A DNA stretch of 64,000 bases from Paenibacillus allorhizosphaerae (GTDB taxonomy: Bacteria; Bacillota; Bacilli; Paenibacillales; NBRC-103111): NCBI RefSeq assembly GCF_910594985.1, contig NZ_CAJVCE010000008.1, positions 133,163 to 197,162 of the forward strand. The letters are read 5' to 3'. Each line of letters starts with the position of its first letter. Position 1 is the first letter of the stretch. The translations under genes were made by a program, and so were the position numbers. This document shows, piece after piece, positions 35,280 through 43,938 of this stretch. Under the pieces are notes generated by a model. The model was not told where the DNA came from and did no database searches. It saw only the letters and a program-made list of their open reading frames with translations.

Positions 35280-36308
35280 ATGGCGGATAAATTAAGATTC
35301 GCGATCGTCGGGGCCGGCGTGATCGCTCCGTTCCATGCGAAAGCGATTACGAATAACCCGAACGCCGAGCTGGTGGCGATTGCGGATGTGGAGCCGGCGA
35401 AAGCGAACAAGCTGGCCGGGGAACACGGCGTCGGGACGGTCTATGCCGAATATGAGCAGATGCTGAAGAACGAGGACATCGACGTCGTCAGCGTCTGCAC
35501 GCCGAGCGGCCTGCACGGAGAAGTCGCCATTGCAGCGGCGCAGGCGGGCAAGCACATTTTCTGCGAAAAGCCGCTGGAGATTACTTCGGCGAAGATGCAG
35601 CAGATGATCAGTGCCGCCGAGCAATATAACGTGAAGCTGGGCTGCGTGTTCCAACGGCGCGTCATGCCTTCGTCGCTTGTCGTCAAGAAGGCGGTGGAGG
35701 AGGGCAAGCTGGGCAAGCTGGTGCTGGGCGACGCTTACTTGAAATATTACCGCAGCCCGGAATATTACCGCAGCGCCGGTTGGCGCGGCACGTGGGCTCT
35801 GGACGGCGGCGGCGCGCTGATGAACCAGGGCGTTCACGGCATCGACCTGATCCAGTGGCTTATGGGCGACGTCGAGTCCGTCTTCGCGCGGTCGGCGGCG
35901 CTTGTGCGCGATATCGAAGTGGAGGATACGGCGGTCGCGGTCGTTAAATACAAATGCGGCGCTTTTGGCGTCATCCAGGGGACGACCTCCGTTTACCCGG
36001 GGCTGGAAACCCGCTTCGAGCTTCACGGGGAGAACGGCTCGATCATCTTTGCCGACAGCGGCATCAAGCAATGGAAATTCGCGAACAGCGACGAAGCCGC
36101 CCCGGACGCGGGCGCTTTCGTGAGCTCCAGCAGCGATCCGAGCAAAATTGCCGACAGCGGCCATTATGTGCTGTGCGAGGATTTGATTCAAGCGATCCGC
36201 GAAGACCGGGAGCCGCTCATTTCGGGCAAAGAGGCGAAAAAATCGGTCGATCTCATTCTTGCGATTTACGAGTCGGCGCGTACCGGCAAGGAAGTCTTTT
36301 TGGCGTAA
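35280..36308 (+). CDS. Gfo/Idh/MocA-family oxidoreductase 3
   Basis: The ATG at 35280 (GAGGTG upstream) gives MADKLRFAIVGAGVIAPFHA; the open frame before it overlaps the previous gene and is not used. The 342-residue product has FCEKPLEITSAKMQQM as the EKP motif and GGGALMNQGVHGIDLIQWL as the active-site segment. It lies 10 bp after oxidoreductase 2, so the two are cotranscribed and may act in sequence. Confidence 0.92.
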   Translation: MADKLRFAIVGAGVIAPFHAKAITNNPNAELVAIADVEPAKANKLAGEHGVGTVYAEYEQMLKNEDIDVVSVCTPSGLHGEVAIAAAQAGKHIFCEKPLEITSAKMQQMISAAEQYNVKLGCVFQRRVMPSSLVVKKAVEEGKLGKLVLGDAYLKYYRSPEYYRSAGWRGTWALDGGGALMNQGVHGIDLIQWLMGDVESVFARSAALVRDIEVEDTAVAVVKYKCGAFGVIQGTTSVYPGLETRFELHGENGSIIFADSGIKQWKFANSDEAAPDAGAFVSSSSDPSKIADSGHYVLCEDLIQAIREDREPLISGKEAKKSVDLILAIYESARTGKEVFLA

Positions 36309-36309
36309 A

Positions 36310-36497
36310 GCGCTAGGAAGCCAGCATTTCGATGGAAGGCGCTGTATGCGCTTATGATGCATGCTTCCCCAGCGAAGTTCAGCTAATGCTTACGAAGCCA
36401 GCTTTCCAAAGGAAAGCTCGGCTAATGCTTACGATGCTAGTTTTCCAAAGGAAAACTCAGCAAATGCTTACGATGCCAGCTTTCCAAAGGAAAGCTC
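36310..36497 (+). repeat. 39-bp tandem repeat between oxidoreductase genes
   Basis: Three full 39-bp units lie head to tail at 36381-36419, 36420-36458 and 36459-36497. Each holds AATGCTTACGA followed by a palindrome such as AGCTTTCCAAAGGAAAGCT. The middle unit has the compensated version AGTTTTCCAAAGGAAAACT, where both arms changed together. Two degenerate units precede them (about 36310-36341 and 36342-36380). The last unit ends 3 nt before the GGAGG site of the next gene. The paired changes suggest selection for hairpin structure in RNA. Confidence 0.85.
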
Positions 36498-36513
36498 TTA
36501 GGAGGTTAAAACC

Positions 36514-37419
36514 ATGAACAACATATTAAAAATCGGCATGATCGGACTGGATACATCCCATGTCCCCGCTTTTACAAAGCTATTGAACGATTCCGAAGCG
36601 CCATACCACATCCCCGGAGGCCAGGTGGTCGTAGCCTTTCCGGGCGGATCGGCGGACTTTGAACTTAGCATCTCACGTGTAGAAGGGTACACGAACGAAT
36701 TGCGGGATAAATACGGCGTGCAAATCGTCGAGTCGCCTGAACAGGTGGCGGAACGCTGCGACGCCATCCTGCTGGAATCGGTGGACGGGCGGGTGCACCT
36801 GGAGCAATTTCGGCGAATCGCGCCGTACGGCAAACCGGTTTTCATCGATAAACCGTTTGCCGTCAGCTCGGAGGATGCCAGACAAATCGCCAAGCTGTCG
36901 CGTGAGCACGGCGTGCCGGTGATGAGTGCATCGGCGCTGCGGTTTGCCGAAGCGCTGCAGGACGCGAAGCGCGTAACGGATCAAGGCGACGTGATCGGCG
37001 CCGACTTTTACGGGCCGCTGGCGCTGCAGCCGACGCAGCCGGGATTGTTCTGGTACGGTGTACATACCGTCGATATGCTTTATCAAATCATGGGCGGCGG
37101 CTGCGTGGAAGTCATCGCGGCGACGCAGGAGGATCACGACGTCATTACCGGCTTCTGGAAGGACGGCCGGATCGGAACGATCCGCGGCAACCGGAAGGGC
37201 AACAATAAATTCGGCGGTGTCGTGCATCGGGTGAAGCGTACCGATTATATCGACGTTTACGCCAATCCGAAGCCTTATTATGCGAGCCTTCTTGAGCAAG
37301 TGATGGAGATGTTCCGCACGGGACAGCCGGGCATCGACCTGGAAGAGACGGTGGAAATCATCCGTTTCATGGAAGCGGCCAATGAAAGCAGAAGCACCGG
37401 AAAGCGGGTCCCCATATAA
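36514..37419 (+). CDS. Gfo/Idh/MocA-family oxidoreductase 4
   Basis: The 301-residue protein starts with KIGMIGLDTSHVPAFTKLLN, a variant Rossmann segment with GLDTSH in place of GxGxxG, seen in a subgroup of this family. FIDKPFAVSSEDARQIAKLS is the DKP/EKP motif and LFWYGVHTVDML the active-site region. AGGAGG lies 8 nt before the ATG, right after the 39-bp repeats. It probably belongs to the same pathway as oxidoreductases 2 and 3. Confidence 0.88.
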   Translation: MNNILKIGMIGLDTSHVPAFTKLLNDSEAPYHIPGGQVVVAFPGGSADFELSISRVEGYTNELRDKYGVQIVESPEQVAERCDAILLESVDGRVHLEQFRRIAPYGKPVFIDKPFAVSSEDARQIAKLSREHGVPVMSASALRFAEALQDAKRVTDQGDVIGADFYGPLALQPTQPGLFWYGVHTVDMLYQIMGGGCVEVIAATQEDHDVITGFWKDGRIGTIRGNRKGNNKFGGVVHRVKRTDYIDVYANPKPYYASLLEQVMEMFRTGQPGIDLEETVEIIRFMEAANESRSTGKRVPI

Positions 37420-37441
37420 AATCGGAGGATGTGAACGGCTG

Positions 37442-38857
37442 ATGGAAACGGCGAATCCGCACCGTTGGAAAATAATCCACATCGTCAATGCAGGCACGTT
37501 CATGTCGACGCTTGATGTCGGCATCGTCAACGTATCGCTGCCCGCGATGGCCGACCAGTTTGGAGCGCCCTTATCGATCGTTCAATGGGTCGTCACCTCG
37601 TATCTTTTGATACTGGTGGCGGCTTTGCCCGTTTTGGGGCTCGTCTCGGACAAAATCGGCAGGCACCGCGTTTATAGCCTCGGCTTTCTTGTATTCGGCG
37701 TCGGCTCGTTTATGGTGGCCGTATCCGGCGGCATGGCGGTCATGCTGGCGTCCCGCTGCGTGCAGGGCTTCGGCGCAGCCATGATTATGGCGAACAGCCA
37801 GGCGATGGTTCGGCAAGTGTTTCCTGACAATGAACGGGGCAGAGCACTCGGCATGAACGCCGTTGTCATCTCGATCGGCACCTTGTCCGGGCCTGCGTTG
37901 GGCGGGCTGCTAATGGGCGTGACAGGTTGGCCGGCTTTGTTCTGGATGAACGTGCCGATCGGCGCGGCCGCTGTGGTACTGGGGATGCGGTGGTTCCCAA
38001 AGTCGGAAGCAGGAGGAGGCAAGCAGAGGCTGGACTACGGAGGAGCTTTATTGCTCTCCGTCGCAGTCGCTCTGCTGATGATGGCGACCACGGATACCGG
38101 ATTTCAAAGCGGATCATGGGGAGCGGCAGGACCGGCGGTCATAGGCGCATTCCTGCTTGTCCTTTTCCTTTGGTACGAAAGCCGGATCGATTACGGTGTG
38201 CTGGACCGGCGGCTTTTTGCGATCCGGCCCATATGGACCGGCAATGCATCCGCTTTTATTATCCATTTGGCGCAGATGGCCGGCCTGCTCCCGCTGACGT
38301 TTTATATGCAGCAAGTGCTCGGCTTCGCGCCTTCACAAACGGGCCTGTACTTGGCGCTTCAGCCTCTGGCGATGGGCATCACCGCGCCTTTGGCCGGCTG
38401 GTATAGAGACCGACGCGGGGCGTTGGCGCCGCTGCTGCTCGGGCCTGCGCTTTGCGCGGCGTCCATGCTGTGGATGGTGCTGCCGCAGACGGTGTCGCTG
38501 ACCGGCATCGTGCTGCATCTTACTCTGTATGGCATCGGCATGGGGCTTTTTCAAGCAACAAATAACGCCGAAATGATGAGCGCCGCTCCGTCGTCCAAGG
38601 TCAGCTTGACCGGAAGCCTGCTCGCTTTAATCCGGTATCTCGGCATGATCGGCGGGGTAGCGCTCGTAGCACTGCTCGTAGGCGACATGGGAGGTTCCGT
38701 CGTCAGCGCAGAGGCGGTGACCCCCTGGGTCCGGCTGTTGTTCAGCGTGTGCTTCCTGCTCTGCCTCGGAGCGGTAGCGATCGGGCTGCTCCGAAGGAGA
38801 CCGACCCCGAAGTTATCGGATGCGCGAACGAATCATCCGAGCTCGAAAGCTACGTGA
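37442..38857 (+). CDS. MFS transporter, DHA2 (EmrB/QacA-like) family
   Basis: The ATG at 37442 gives a 471-residue protein; the open frame before it overlaps the previous gene. Fourteen TMs can be drawn. Motif A is visible in LVSDKIGRHRVYSLGFLVF, the DHA2 motif in VNVSLPAMADQF, and the exporter motif C in IGTLSGPALGGLLMG. It should be a proton-driven exporter of drugs or sugar-derived compounds. It follows oxidoreductase 4 by 22 bp, so it may export a by-product of the pathway. Confidence 0.92.
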   Translation: METANPHRWKIIHIVNAGTFMSTLDVGIVNVSLPAMADQFGAPLSIVQWVVTSYLLILVAALPVLGLVSDKIGRHRVYSLGFLVFGVGSFMVAVSGGMAVMLASRCVQGFGAAMIMANSQAMVRQVFPDNERGRALGMNAVVISIGTLSGPALGGLLMGVTGWPALFWMNVPIGAAAVVLGMRWFPKSEAGGGKQRLDYGGALLLSVAVALLMMATTDTGFQSGSWGAAGPAVIGAFLLVLFLWYESRIDYGVLDRRLFAIRPIWTGNASAFIIHLAQMAGLLPLTFYMQQVLGFAPSQTGLYLALQPLAMGITAPLAGWYRDRRGALAPLLLGPALCAASMLWMVLPQTVSLTGIVLHLTLYGIGMGLFQATNNAEMMSAAPSSKVSLTGSLLALIRYLGMIGGVALVALLVGDMGGSVVSAEAVTPWVRLLFSVCFLLCLGAVAIGLLRRRPTPKLSDARTNHPSSKAT

Positions 38858-39046
38858 GCCGGCAAGCGAACCGATATTTGGAAGCTATAAAATATCTCGT
38901 CATCGTACGCGGGTTAAAGCCTTCGGAAACGAACATTGCAAATTTGCCCGAAACTCAACTTTCGTCCGATACTCATCGTTTACAACATCTCCCGGCAAGC
39001 GTTATCATGAAGCCATGGAAAAGTTAGCCAGACAGGGAGTGGTCTT

Positions 39047-40276
39047 ATGAATCCGTATCGATGGGAAAAAGAACCGCGGGAAGGCCCGGGCATCGTTCAT
39101 GTATCCGATTCGCAGCAATTAGCTGAAGCATGCAGCAACGCGGTTCCCGGCACAACGATTATTATGGCGACTGGCGAGTATGACGGCTCCGAACCGTTCA
39201 AGATTCGGGCCAAAGCGACGATTGATGCGCCGATTACGGTAAAAGCAGCGAACCGGGGCAAAGCTGTCATCACGGGAGAGGCGCGTATCGAGCTTCAGGA
39301 ATCGGCTTATGTCATGATTGAAGGACTAACATTCGCGAATACGGGGCATAGCGCCGTTCACTTGAACAACTGTCATCATATCCGTCTGACCCGCAACACG
39401 TTTGCGCTTCGGGAGGATGGAACCGAGCTCAAGTGGCTGCTCATCAGCGGTGCGGACAGTCACCATCACTGGGTCGATCATAACGATTTCGGTCCGAGAC
39501 GCGACAAAGGAATGTATGTGTCCTCCAACGGCGGGAACGGCCAAATGTCGCAGTACGACGTATACGAGTACAATTATTTTCATGGCTCGGGACCGTCGTT
39601 TCCGCGCAGCGAAGGCGAGATCAAGGCGATGCGGATCGGCTTGTCGGGCGTGTCGATGTCGGACGGCTATAATCTCATCCAATACAACTTGTTCGAACAC
39701 TGCGACGCCAATCCGGAAATTATTTCGGTCAAAAGCTGCCGTAACGAAGTAAGATACAATACATTCTTGAATTGCGAAGGGCATCTGACTTCGCGTCACG
39801 GCCACCATAACAGCTTCTACGGCAACATTTTTATCGGAGACGGAAAGCGCAAAGGGATGGGCGGATTTCGCATTTACGGAAACGATCATCGGATTTACGA
39901 GAACGTGTTGGAACATTTGACCGACTGGGCGGTCAATGTAGACAGCGGAGGCTATGACGGCGGACCGGAAGGCGACGTGTACACGAAAGAGGTATTGACG
40001 GCGCATTGGCGAAATTATCGCTCGGAAGTAAGCCGAAACGTAATCTCGGGAGGACCGGGAATCGTCGTCGGGGGGATCAAGACGTACGAGCCGGTAGGCG
40101 TCAAGGTGACGGACAACATCTTCATAGACGGCAACGGGCCTAGTGTCACCGAAAAAGCCGGAACGAATACGATTGTCCAAGGAAACCGCTCGATCGGCGG
40201 CGATGAGCCGTTACCGTCGTTTCCGTCGGGGAGAAAGCCGCTAACGAAATCGGAGACAGGCCCCGATGCTCCATAA
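39047..40276 (+). CDS. polysaccharide lyase family 6 (alginate lyase/chondroitinase B-like)
   Basis: The 409-residue protein is a right-handed parallel beta-helix with the family-6 core: NPEIISVKSCRNEVRYNTFL, then GHLTSRHGHHNSFYGNIFIG and GGFRIYGNDHRIYENV. The presumed catalytic Lys229 and Arg250 are 21 residues apart, the same spacing I know for K250/R271 in chondroitinase B. It cleaves uronate-containing chains by beta-elimination. No signal peptide is seen, so it would act inside the cell on imported oligosaccharides, which fits the importer upstream. Confidence 0.9.
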   Translation: MNPYRWEKEPREGPGIVHVSDSQQLAEACSNAVPGTTIIMATGEYDGSEPFKIRAKATIDAPITVKAANRGKAVITGEARIELQESAYVMIEGLTFANTGHSAVHLNNCHHIRLTRNTFALREDGTELKWLLISGADSHHHWVDHNDFGPRRDKGMYVSSNGGNGQMSQYDVYEYNYFHGSGPSFPRSEGEIKAMRIGLSGVSMSDGYNLIQYNLFEHCDANPEIISVKSCRNEVRYNTFLNCEGHLTSRHGHHNSFYGNIFIGDGKRKGMGGFRIYGNDHRIYENVLEHLTDWAVNVDSGGYDGGPEGDVYTKEVLTAHWRNYRSEVSRNVISGGPGIVVGGIKTYEPVGVKVTDNIFIDGNGPSVTEKAGTNTIVQGNRSIGGDEPLPSFPSGRKPLTKSETGPDAP

Positions 40277-40282
40277 AATAGT

Positions 40283-40319
40283 GAAGGCCGCGTGGACGCA
40301 TGCTCCATGCGGCTTCTTT
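40283..40319 (+). terminator. hairpin after the polysaccharide lyase gene
   Basis: GAAGGCCGCGTGGA (40283-40296) pairs with TCCATGCGGCTTC (40304-40316) with one bulge. The T run after it is short. Confidence 0.5.
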
Positions 40320-40556
40320 CGTGTAAACGTTGATCACGTTGCGCCTGGTGAATGAGATGGTTGCAAAAGCTTTTCGCAGCTTAAAGGATTATTGATCGGC
40401 AGCTACGCTTTCCATCCATGCTGCTCACCCTGCGATAAAACTTTCAACGGCATGGGAAGTGCAGTCGCAGATCGCGTCCTCATCGTCACGTGTGCGCAGA
40501 CGCATATAAAGCTATAATAGGAGTATACATAAGAAACTTGTTTAAGGGGGAGCAGC

Positions 40557-41195
40557 GTGTTTTTACGCAGAGAAAGCTTGAAGCAGTACATCCGGTTGTA
40601 CCCGGTGACGGCAACCATTATCGTCATTCATCTCCTCGTCATGGCCGCGATGGAATGGTACGGTTCGTCGAAGGACAGCGTCACCTTGCTCCGATTCGGA
40701 GCGATGTTCGATCTGCCCGGAATCGAGCCGGAACCTTGGCGTCTCGTCACGTCCATTTTCATTCACATCGGTTTCGAGCATTTGTTGTTTAACAGCTTCG
40801 CGCTATATGTGTTTGCAGCTCCGCTGGAAGGAATGATCGGATCGTGGCGGTATGCGCTGTATTATTTGGCATGCGGCGTGATCGGAAACGTGGCCAGCGC
40901 CTGGCTGCACTCCGACCATTATATCGGCGCGGGGGCATCGGGTGCGATCTACGGCGTATATGCCGCTTACTTGTATATGTCGGTATTCCGCAAAGACTTG
41001 ATCGACTACCAAACGAAACAAACGGTACGGACCATTGTCATCGTAGGGTTCATCTCGTCGATTATTATCCCGAATGTCGATCTTTACGCACATGCCGGCG
41101 GCTTCGTCGGCGGACTGGCCGTGTCCGCCTTGATGACGCTGTTCATCAAGCGAAGACGGGAGGGAAAGTCCGAGGAAGAACAGTTTATCGTATAA
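40557..41195 (+). CDS. rhomboid-family intramembrane serine protease
   Basis: The GTG at 40557 follows AAGGGGGAG; TATAAT at 40513-40518 is a likely -10 box. Six TMs hold the rhomboid motifs: HIGFEHLLFNSFALYVF in TM2, the catalytic Ser128 in GAGASGAIYG, and His179 in HAGGFVGGL. At 212 residues it is a minimal rhomboid with no extra soluble domain. It cleaves TM segments of membrane proteins; the substrate is unknown. It lies alone and ends at a bidirectional terminator. Confidence 0.94.
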   Translation: MFLRRESLKQYIRLYPVTATIIVIHLLVMAAMEWYGSSKDSVTLLRFGAMFDLPGIEPEPWRLVTSIFIHIGFEHLLFNSFALYVFAAPLEGMIGSWRYALYYLACGVIGNVASAWLHSDHYIGAGASGAIYGVYAAYLYMSVFRKDLIDYQTKQTVRTIVIVGFISSIIIPNVDLYAHAGGFVGGLAVSALMTLFIKRRREGKSEEEQFIV

Positions 41196-41234
41196 TTCAT
41201 GACCACAACCGCCGCACAATCCACATGCCCTTAT

Positions 41235-41286
41235 AAAAAAATCCGAAGAGCCGGCTCACTTTTGCCGCGGCACTTCGGATTTTTTC
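41235..41286. terminator. bidirectional terminator
   Basis: AAAAAATCCGAAG (41236-41248) pairs with CTTCGGATTTTTT (41273-41285). Each strand ends in a T run, so it serves both the rhomboid gene and the convergent NlpC/P60 gene. Confidence 0.87.
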
Positions 41287-41296
41287 GCTTCATCGG

Positions 41297-42067
41297 TCAG
41301 TCGAGCACCCCGCCGCCGAACAAAAAACGATACTCGAGATGTTTCCACCGGATGACATCGATCCGCACGCCTCCCGTTTCCTTGGAAGCGCAATGGATAA
41401 GCTTGCCGTTCCCCAAATAAATGCCCATGTGGCTAATCGGTTTATCTTCAGGCTTCAGCCCTTCGTAATCCGAAGCATGCGGCCCGAGGAAGCGTGTAAA
41501 GAACAATAAGTCTCCGCGGCGGGCTTGGCTTAAGTCGGTGTACTGTCTTCCCGCAAATGCCTTGACATAAGCCGATTGGCTTCTGGAATCCCACGGTAAG
41601 TCCATGCCGAGCGCACTCAGATATACCCATCGCGTAAAGTCCGAGCAGTCGAAGGTGGAAGGTTCCAGCCGATCGGAGCCGTATTCGTAAGGGGTGTGCA
41701 GATAAGACTTGGCCATTTCGATTACATTGTCGGCATAATTACCCCGGATCGGTTCGATGCTCGGATTCGGGAACACTTTGATCAGCGGGAAACCGTTCGG
41801 ATCAAGCAATGGCGTCTTCCTGACAGGTTCGTTCTCCAAACTCCGCATATGGCTGGGGAATAAGATGCGTTCGACTCCCAAATCCCCAACCTTCAACGCT
41901 TCGTCATGTTCGATGACGGATAGCTCCGACATTTTCCCGTCCGTTTCGAGTTCGTCGGCCGGAAGCTTTTCTTCTTGAACGGATTGCTGCCGAATCTTCG
42001 CGGAGGCGCATCCGTTAAGAAGGATGAAGCAGCATAGGCACGCTGCCATAAAAGTAATATTTCGCAT
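41297..42067 (-). CDS. NlpC/P60 (C40) peptidase, lipoprotein
   Basis: The ATG at 42067 follows AAGGGG at 7 nt. A lipobox LLNGC (Cys20) anchors the 256-residue protein outside the membrane. The C-terminal NlpC/P60 domain has the catalytic Cys in STFDCSDFTRWVY, the His in ISHMGIYLGNGKLIHC, and a downstream polar residue region. It should cleave wall peptides, probably D-Glu to diamino acid bonds, at the membrane surface. Confidence 0.92.
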   Translation of the reverse strand: MRNITFMAACLCCFILLNGCASAKIRQQSVQEEKLPADELETDGKMSELSVIEHDEALKVGDLGVERILFPSHMRSLENEPVRKTPLLDPNGFPLIKVFPNPSIEPIRGNYADNVIEMAKSYLHTPYEYGSDRLEPSTFDCSDFTRWVYLSALGMDLPWDSRSQSAYVKAFAGRQYTDLSQARRGDLLFFTRFLGPHASDYEGLKPEDKPISHMGIYLGNGKLIHCASKETGGVRIDVIRWKHLEYRFLFGGGVLD

Positions 42068-42159
42068 GATCCAACCCCTTGCATACATAATGAGGTTAGG
42101 ATGCCAATGATTCTCATTTATTATGAGCGGAAGTAAATTTCAGTTATGATCTTTCATAT

Positions 42160-43938
42160 TCAAGGATAATTTGCTTCCAGCACTTGAACCCTGTACACGT
42201 TTACCGTTTGGCTGCCGATTTTCATTTCCTCCGTTCCTGCGTACATACCCGTAATCAGGGCGGACCCGCGCTTCCAATTCGTCTTCCCGCTGCCGACCAG
42301 GTGCACATACCGGTTATCGCTTTCACCGAGCGCATTCGAACCGTCAACCGTGACGATATCGCATTCGAAGCGTACATTCTCCGCTTTGACATCCGGCAAG
42401 TCGGATACGGTAACTAGTTTATATGCTGTCTGCTGCTGCGGCTGCTGAGTTTGCTGCACTTTTCGCAGCCCGCCGTCGCGGTATTCATACAAAGCCTTGC
42501 TGCCCGGCCCTTCCCCGGCGGGGCTATCGAACTGCACGGCTCCTTTGCGGATGGCCGTATATCCGTCCGCCTCGATATCCAATAGCATCCGCAGCTCCTG
42601 CGGCTCCGCCTCATAGAGGATATAACGGGCTTTGCGGCTCTTGGATGCCGCTTCCAGCAGCAGCATCGGAGAAGCACCGGAGCTGATCGAATCCGTCAGC
42701 TGAATCGAAGTGACGGTAACCCCTTTACCGACCCCGATTTCCGTCTTGCTCACCGTGCCGTCTTGCATCAGGCGTGCCAGGATCAGCGTTTTGTTCTCGG
42801 CCAGTCCCGCAGCGACCGCTTTGGCACCCCATTTTCCTTTGACATGAACCATGTACGAGAAATCCCGGTCCTCGCCGGCCGCTTTGCCCAATAACCGGGC
42901 GGGTTCCGTTTCCATCCAGCGCTGCTCGGTCTCTTGAATCTCTTTATCCGTATTCTGGTAGCTGCCGAGCAGCGTGTACAGATCGACGGCGTCCTGAAAT
43001 TTTCTCGAGTCGGCAAGCTGGCGGGCGCGGGCCAGCAGCTTCTGGACGGAGGAGCGGACATACGCATCCGTTTTGGAGCCCGGCTTCACGACTGCCGGAT
43101 GCTCCTGGAGGAGGCGGACGTTCCCCAAAAAGCCTTTTACATCGTTTTTATCCAGCTGGCTGGATAACACGTTTTGAATAAACGGCTCCACTTTGCCTGC
43201 AATCCACGAGCCGTCGAGCCGATAGCCCGTATACAGCTGGAGCAGCTTGTCGCTCTCGCTCAATGCTTCCGTCAAAGCCGTTCCTTTGAGCGCGCCGTTC
43301 AGCCGGGCTTGGCCGTATTTTAGCGCCAGCCGGTTCAGTTCCGCATGTTTTGTCTTCTCATCCGGATAATACGCCGCAGGAATTTGCGCCAAGAAAGCAA
43401 GCAGCCGCTCGCCGTCACCCGCGTTTTTATTCGCCGACCAGCTTTCCAGTCCCGCCGTCAAATTTTTCTTCACCTGGGCGAAAGCGTCGGACAAGCGCTG
43501 CTCCAGCCCGTATTCGGCTTCGATTTGCGCAAACGAGGAACGTGTTTTCTCGTCTTGAGCGGCAACGGTTTGTTTCATCTGCGACCATTGTTCCGCTGCT
43601 GTAGCCAGCGTCGGCACATCGCTCACGTTCCGTGCGGCCTCGATATCCGCCGAGAGCCGCGCCTCCGTGCGGTGCATATCCGTGACAGGGCGCAGCGCCG
43701 ACAAGGCGGCCGCCGTCTCGCGTTCTTTATAGTCGATTGCGCGCATCGACTGTACGCGCACAAACGCATCCTCCGCCTCGAGCAGACGGCCTTGAGCTTG
43801 CAGCTCGACGGCATGCGCATAAGTCTTCATTTTCGACCACCCGTAAACTAATTTCCATCCCGACAGGACGAGCAGAATGACAAAAAAGACAAAGGCGGCG
43901 TTACGATACCGCCGGGAGCGCTTGAAAGTGAAATTCAT
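42160..43938 (-). CDS. membrane-anchored extracytoplasmic protein of unknown function
   Basis: Not recognised. A short basic N terminus and one TM (about 13-33, NAAFVFFVILLVLSGW) anchor a 560-residue outer part. Residues about 40-330 are helical and TPR-like in spacing (ELQAQGRLLEAEDAFVRVQS, ARQLADSRKFQDAVDLYTLL); the C-terminal 240 residues are mixed with many strands and a QQTQQPQQQ linker. It overlaps the stop-to-start junction of the next upstream gene (ATGA, 4 bp) and is the last gene of the leftward unit of the GTPase/tubulin locus. Confidence 0.8.
   Translation of the reverse strand: MNFTFKRSRRYRNAAFVFFVILLVLSGWKLVYGWSKMKTYAHAVELQAQGRLLEAEDAFVRVQSMRAIDYKERETAAALSALRPVTDMHRTEARLSADIEAARNVSDVPTLATAAEQWSQMKQTVAAQDEKTRSSFAQIEAEYGLEQRLSDAFAQVKKNLTAGLESWSANKNAGDGERLLAFLAQIPAAYYPDEKTKHAELNRLALKYGQARLNGALKGTALTEALSESDKLLQLYTGYRLDGSWIAGKVEPFIQNVLSSQLDKNDVKGFLGNVRLLQEHPAVVKPGSKTDAYVRSSVQKLLARARQLADSRKFQDAVDLYTLLGSYQNTDKEIQETEQRWMETEPARLLGKAAGEDRDFSYMVHVKGKWGAKAVAAGLAENKTLILARLMQDGTVSKTEIGVGKGVTVTSIQLTDSISSGASPMLLLEAASKSRKARYILYEAEPQELRMLLDIEADGYTAIRKGAVQFDSPAGEGPGSKALYEYRDGGLRKVQQTQQPQQQTAYKLVTVSDLPDVKAENVRFECDIVTVDGSNALGESDNRYVHLVGSGKTNWKRGSALITGMYAGTEEMKIGSQTVNVYRVQVLEANYP

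Noticed and set aside
36381..36497. CRISPR array
   Set aside because: The repeats are directly adjacent with no variable spacers, the units themselves diverge, and no cas genes are near.
36332..36517. 61-codon open frame over the 39-bp repeats
   Set aside because: It exists because the repeat length is divisible by three; no ribosome site was seen and the product is just the translated repeat.
38749..39027. 92-codon frame at the end of the MFS gene
   Set aside because: It overlaps the MFS 3' end out of frame and has no ribosome site or recognisable product.
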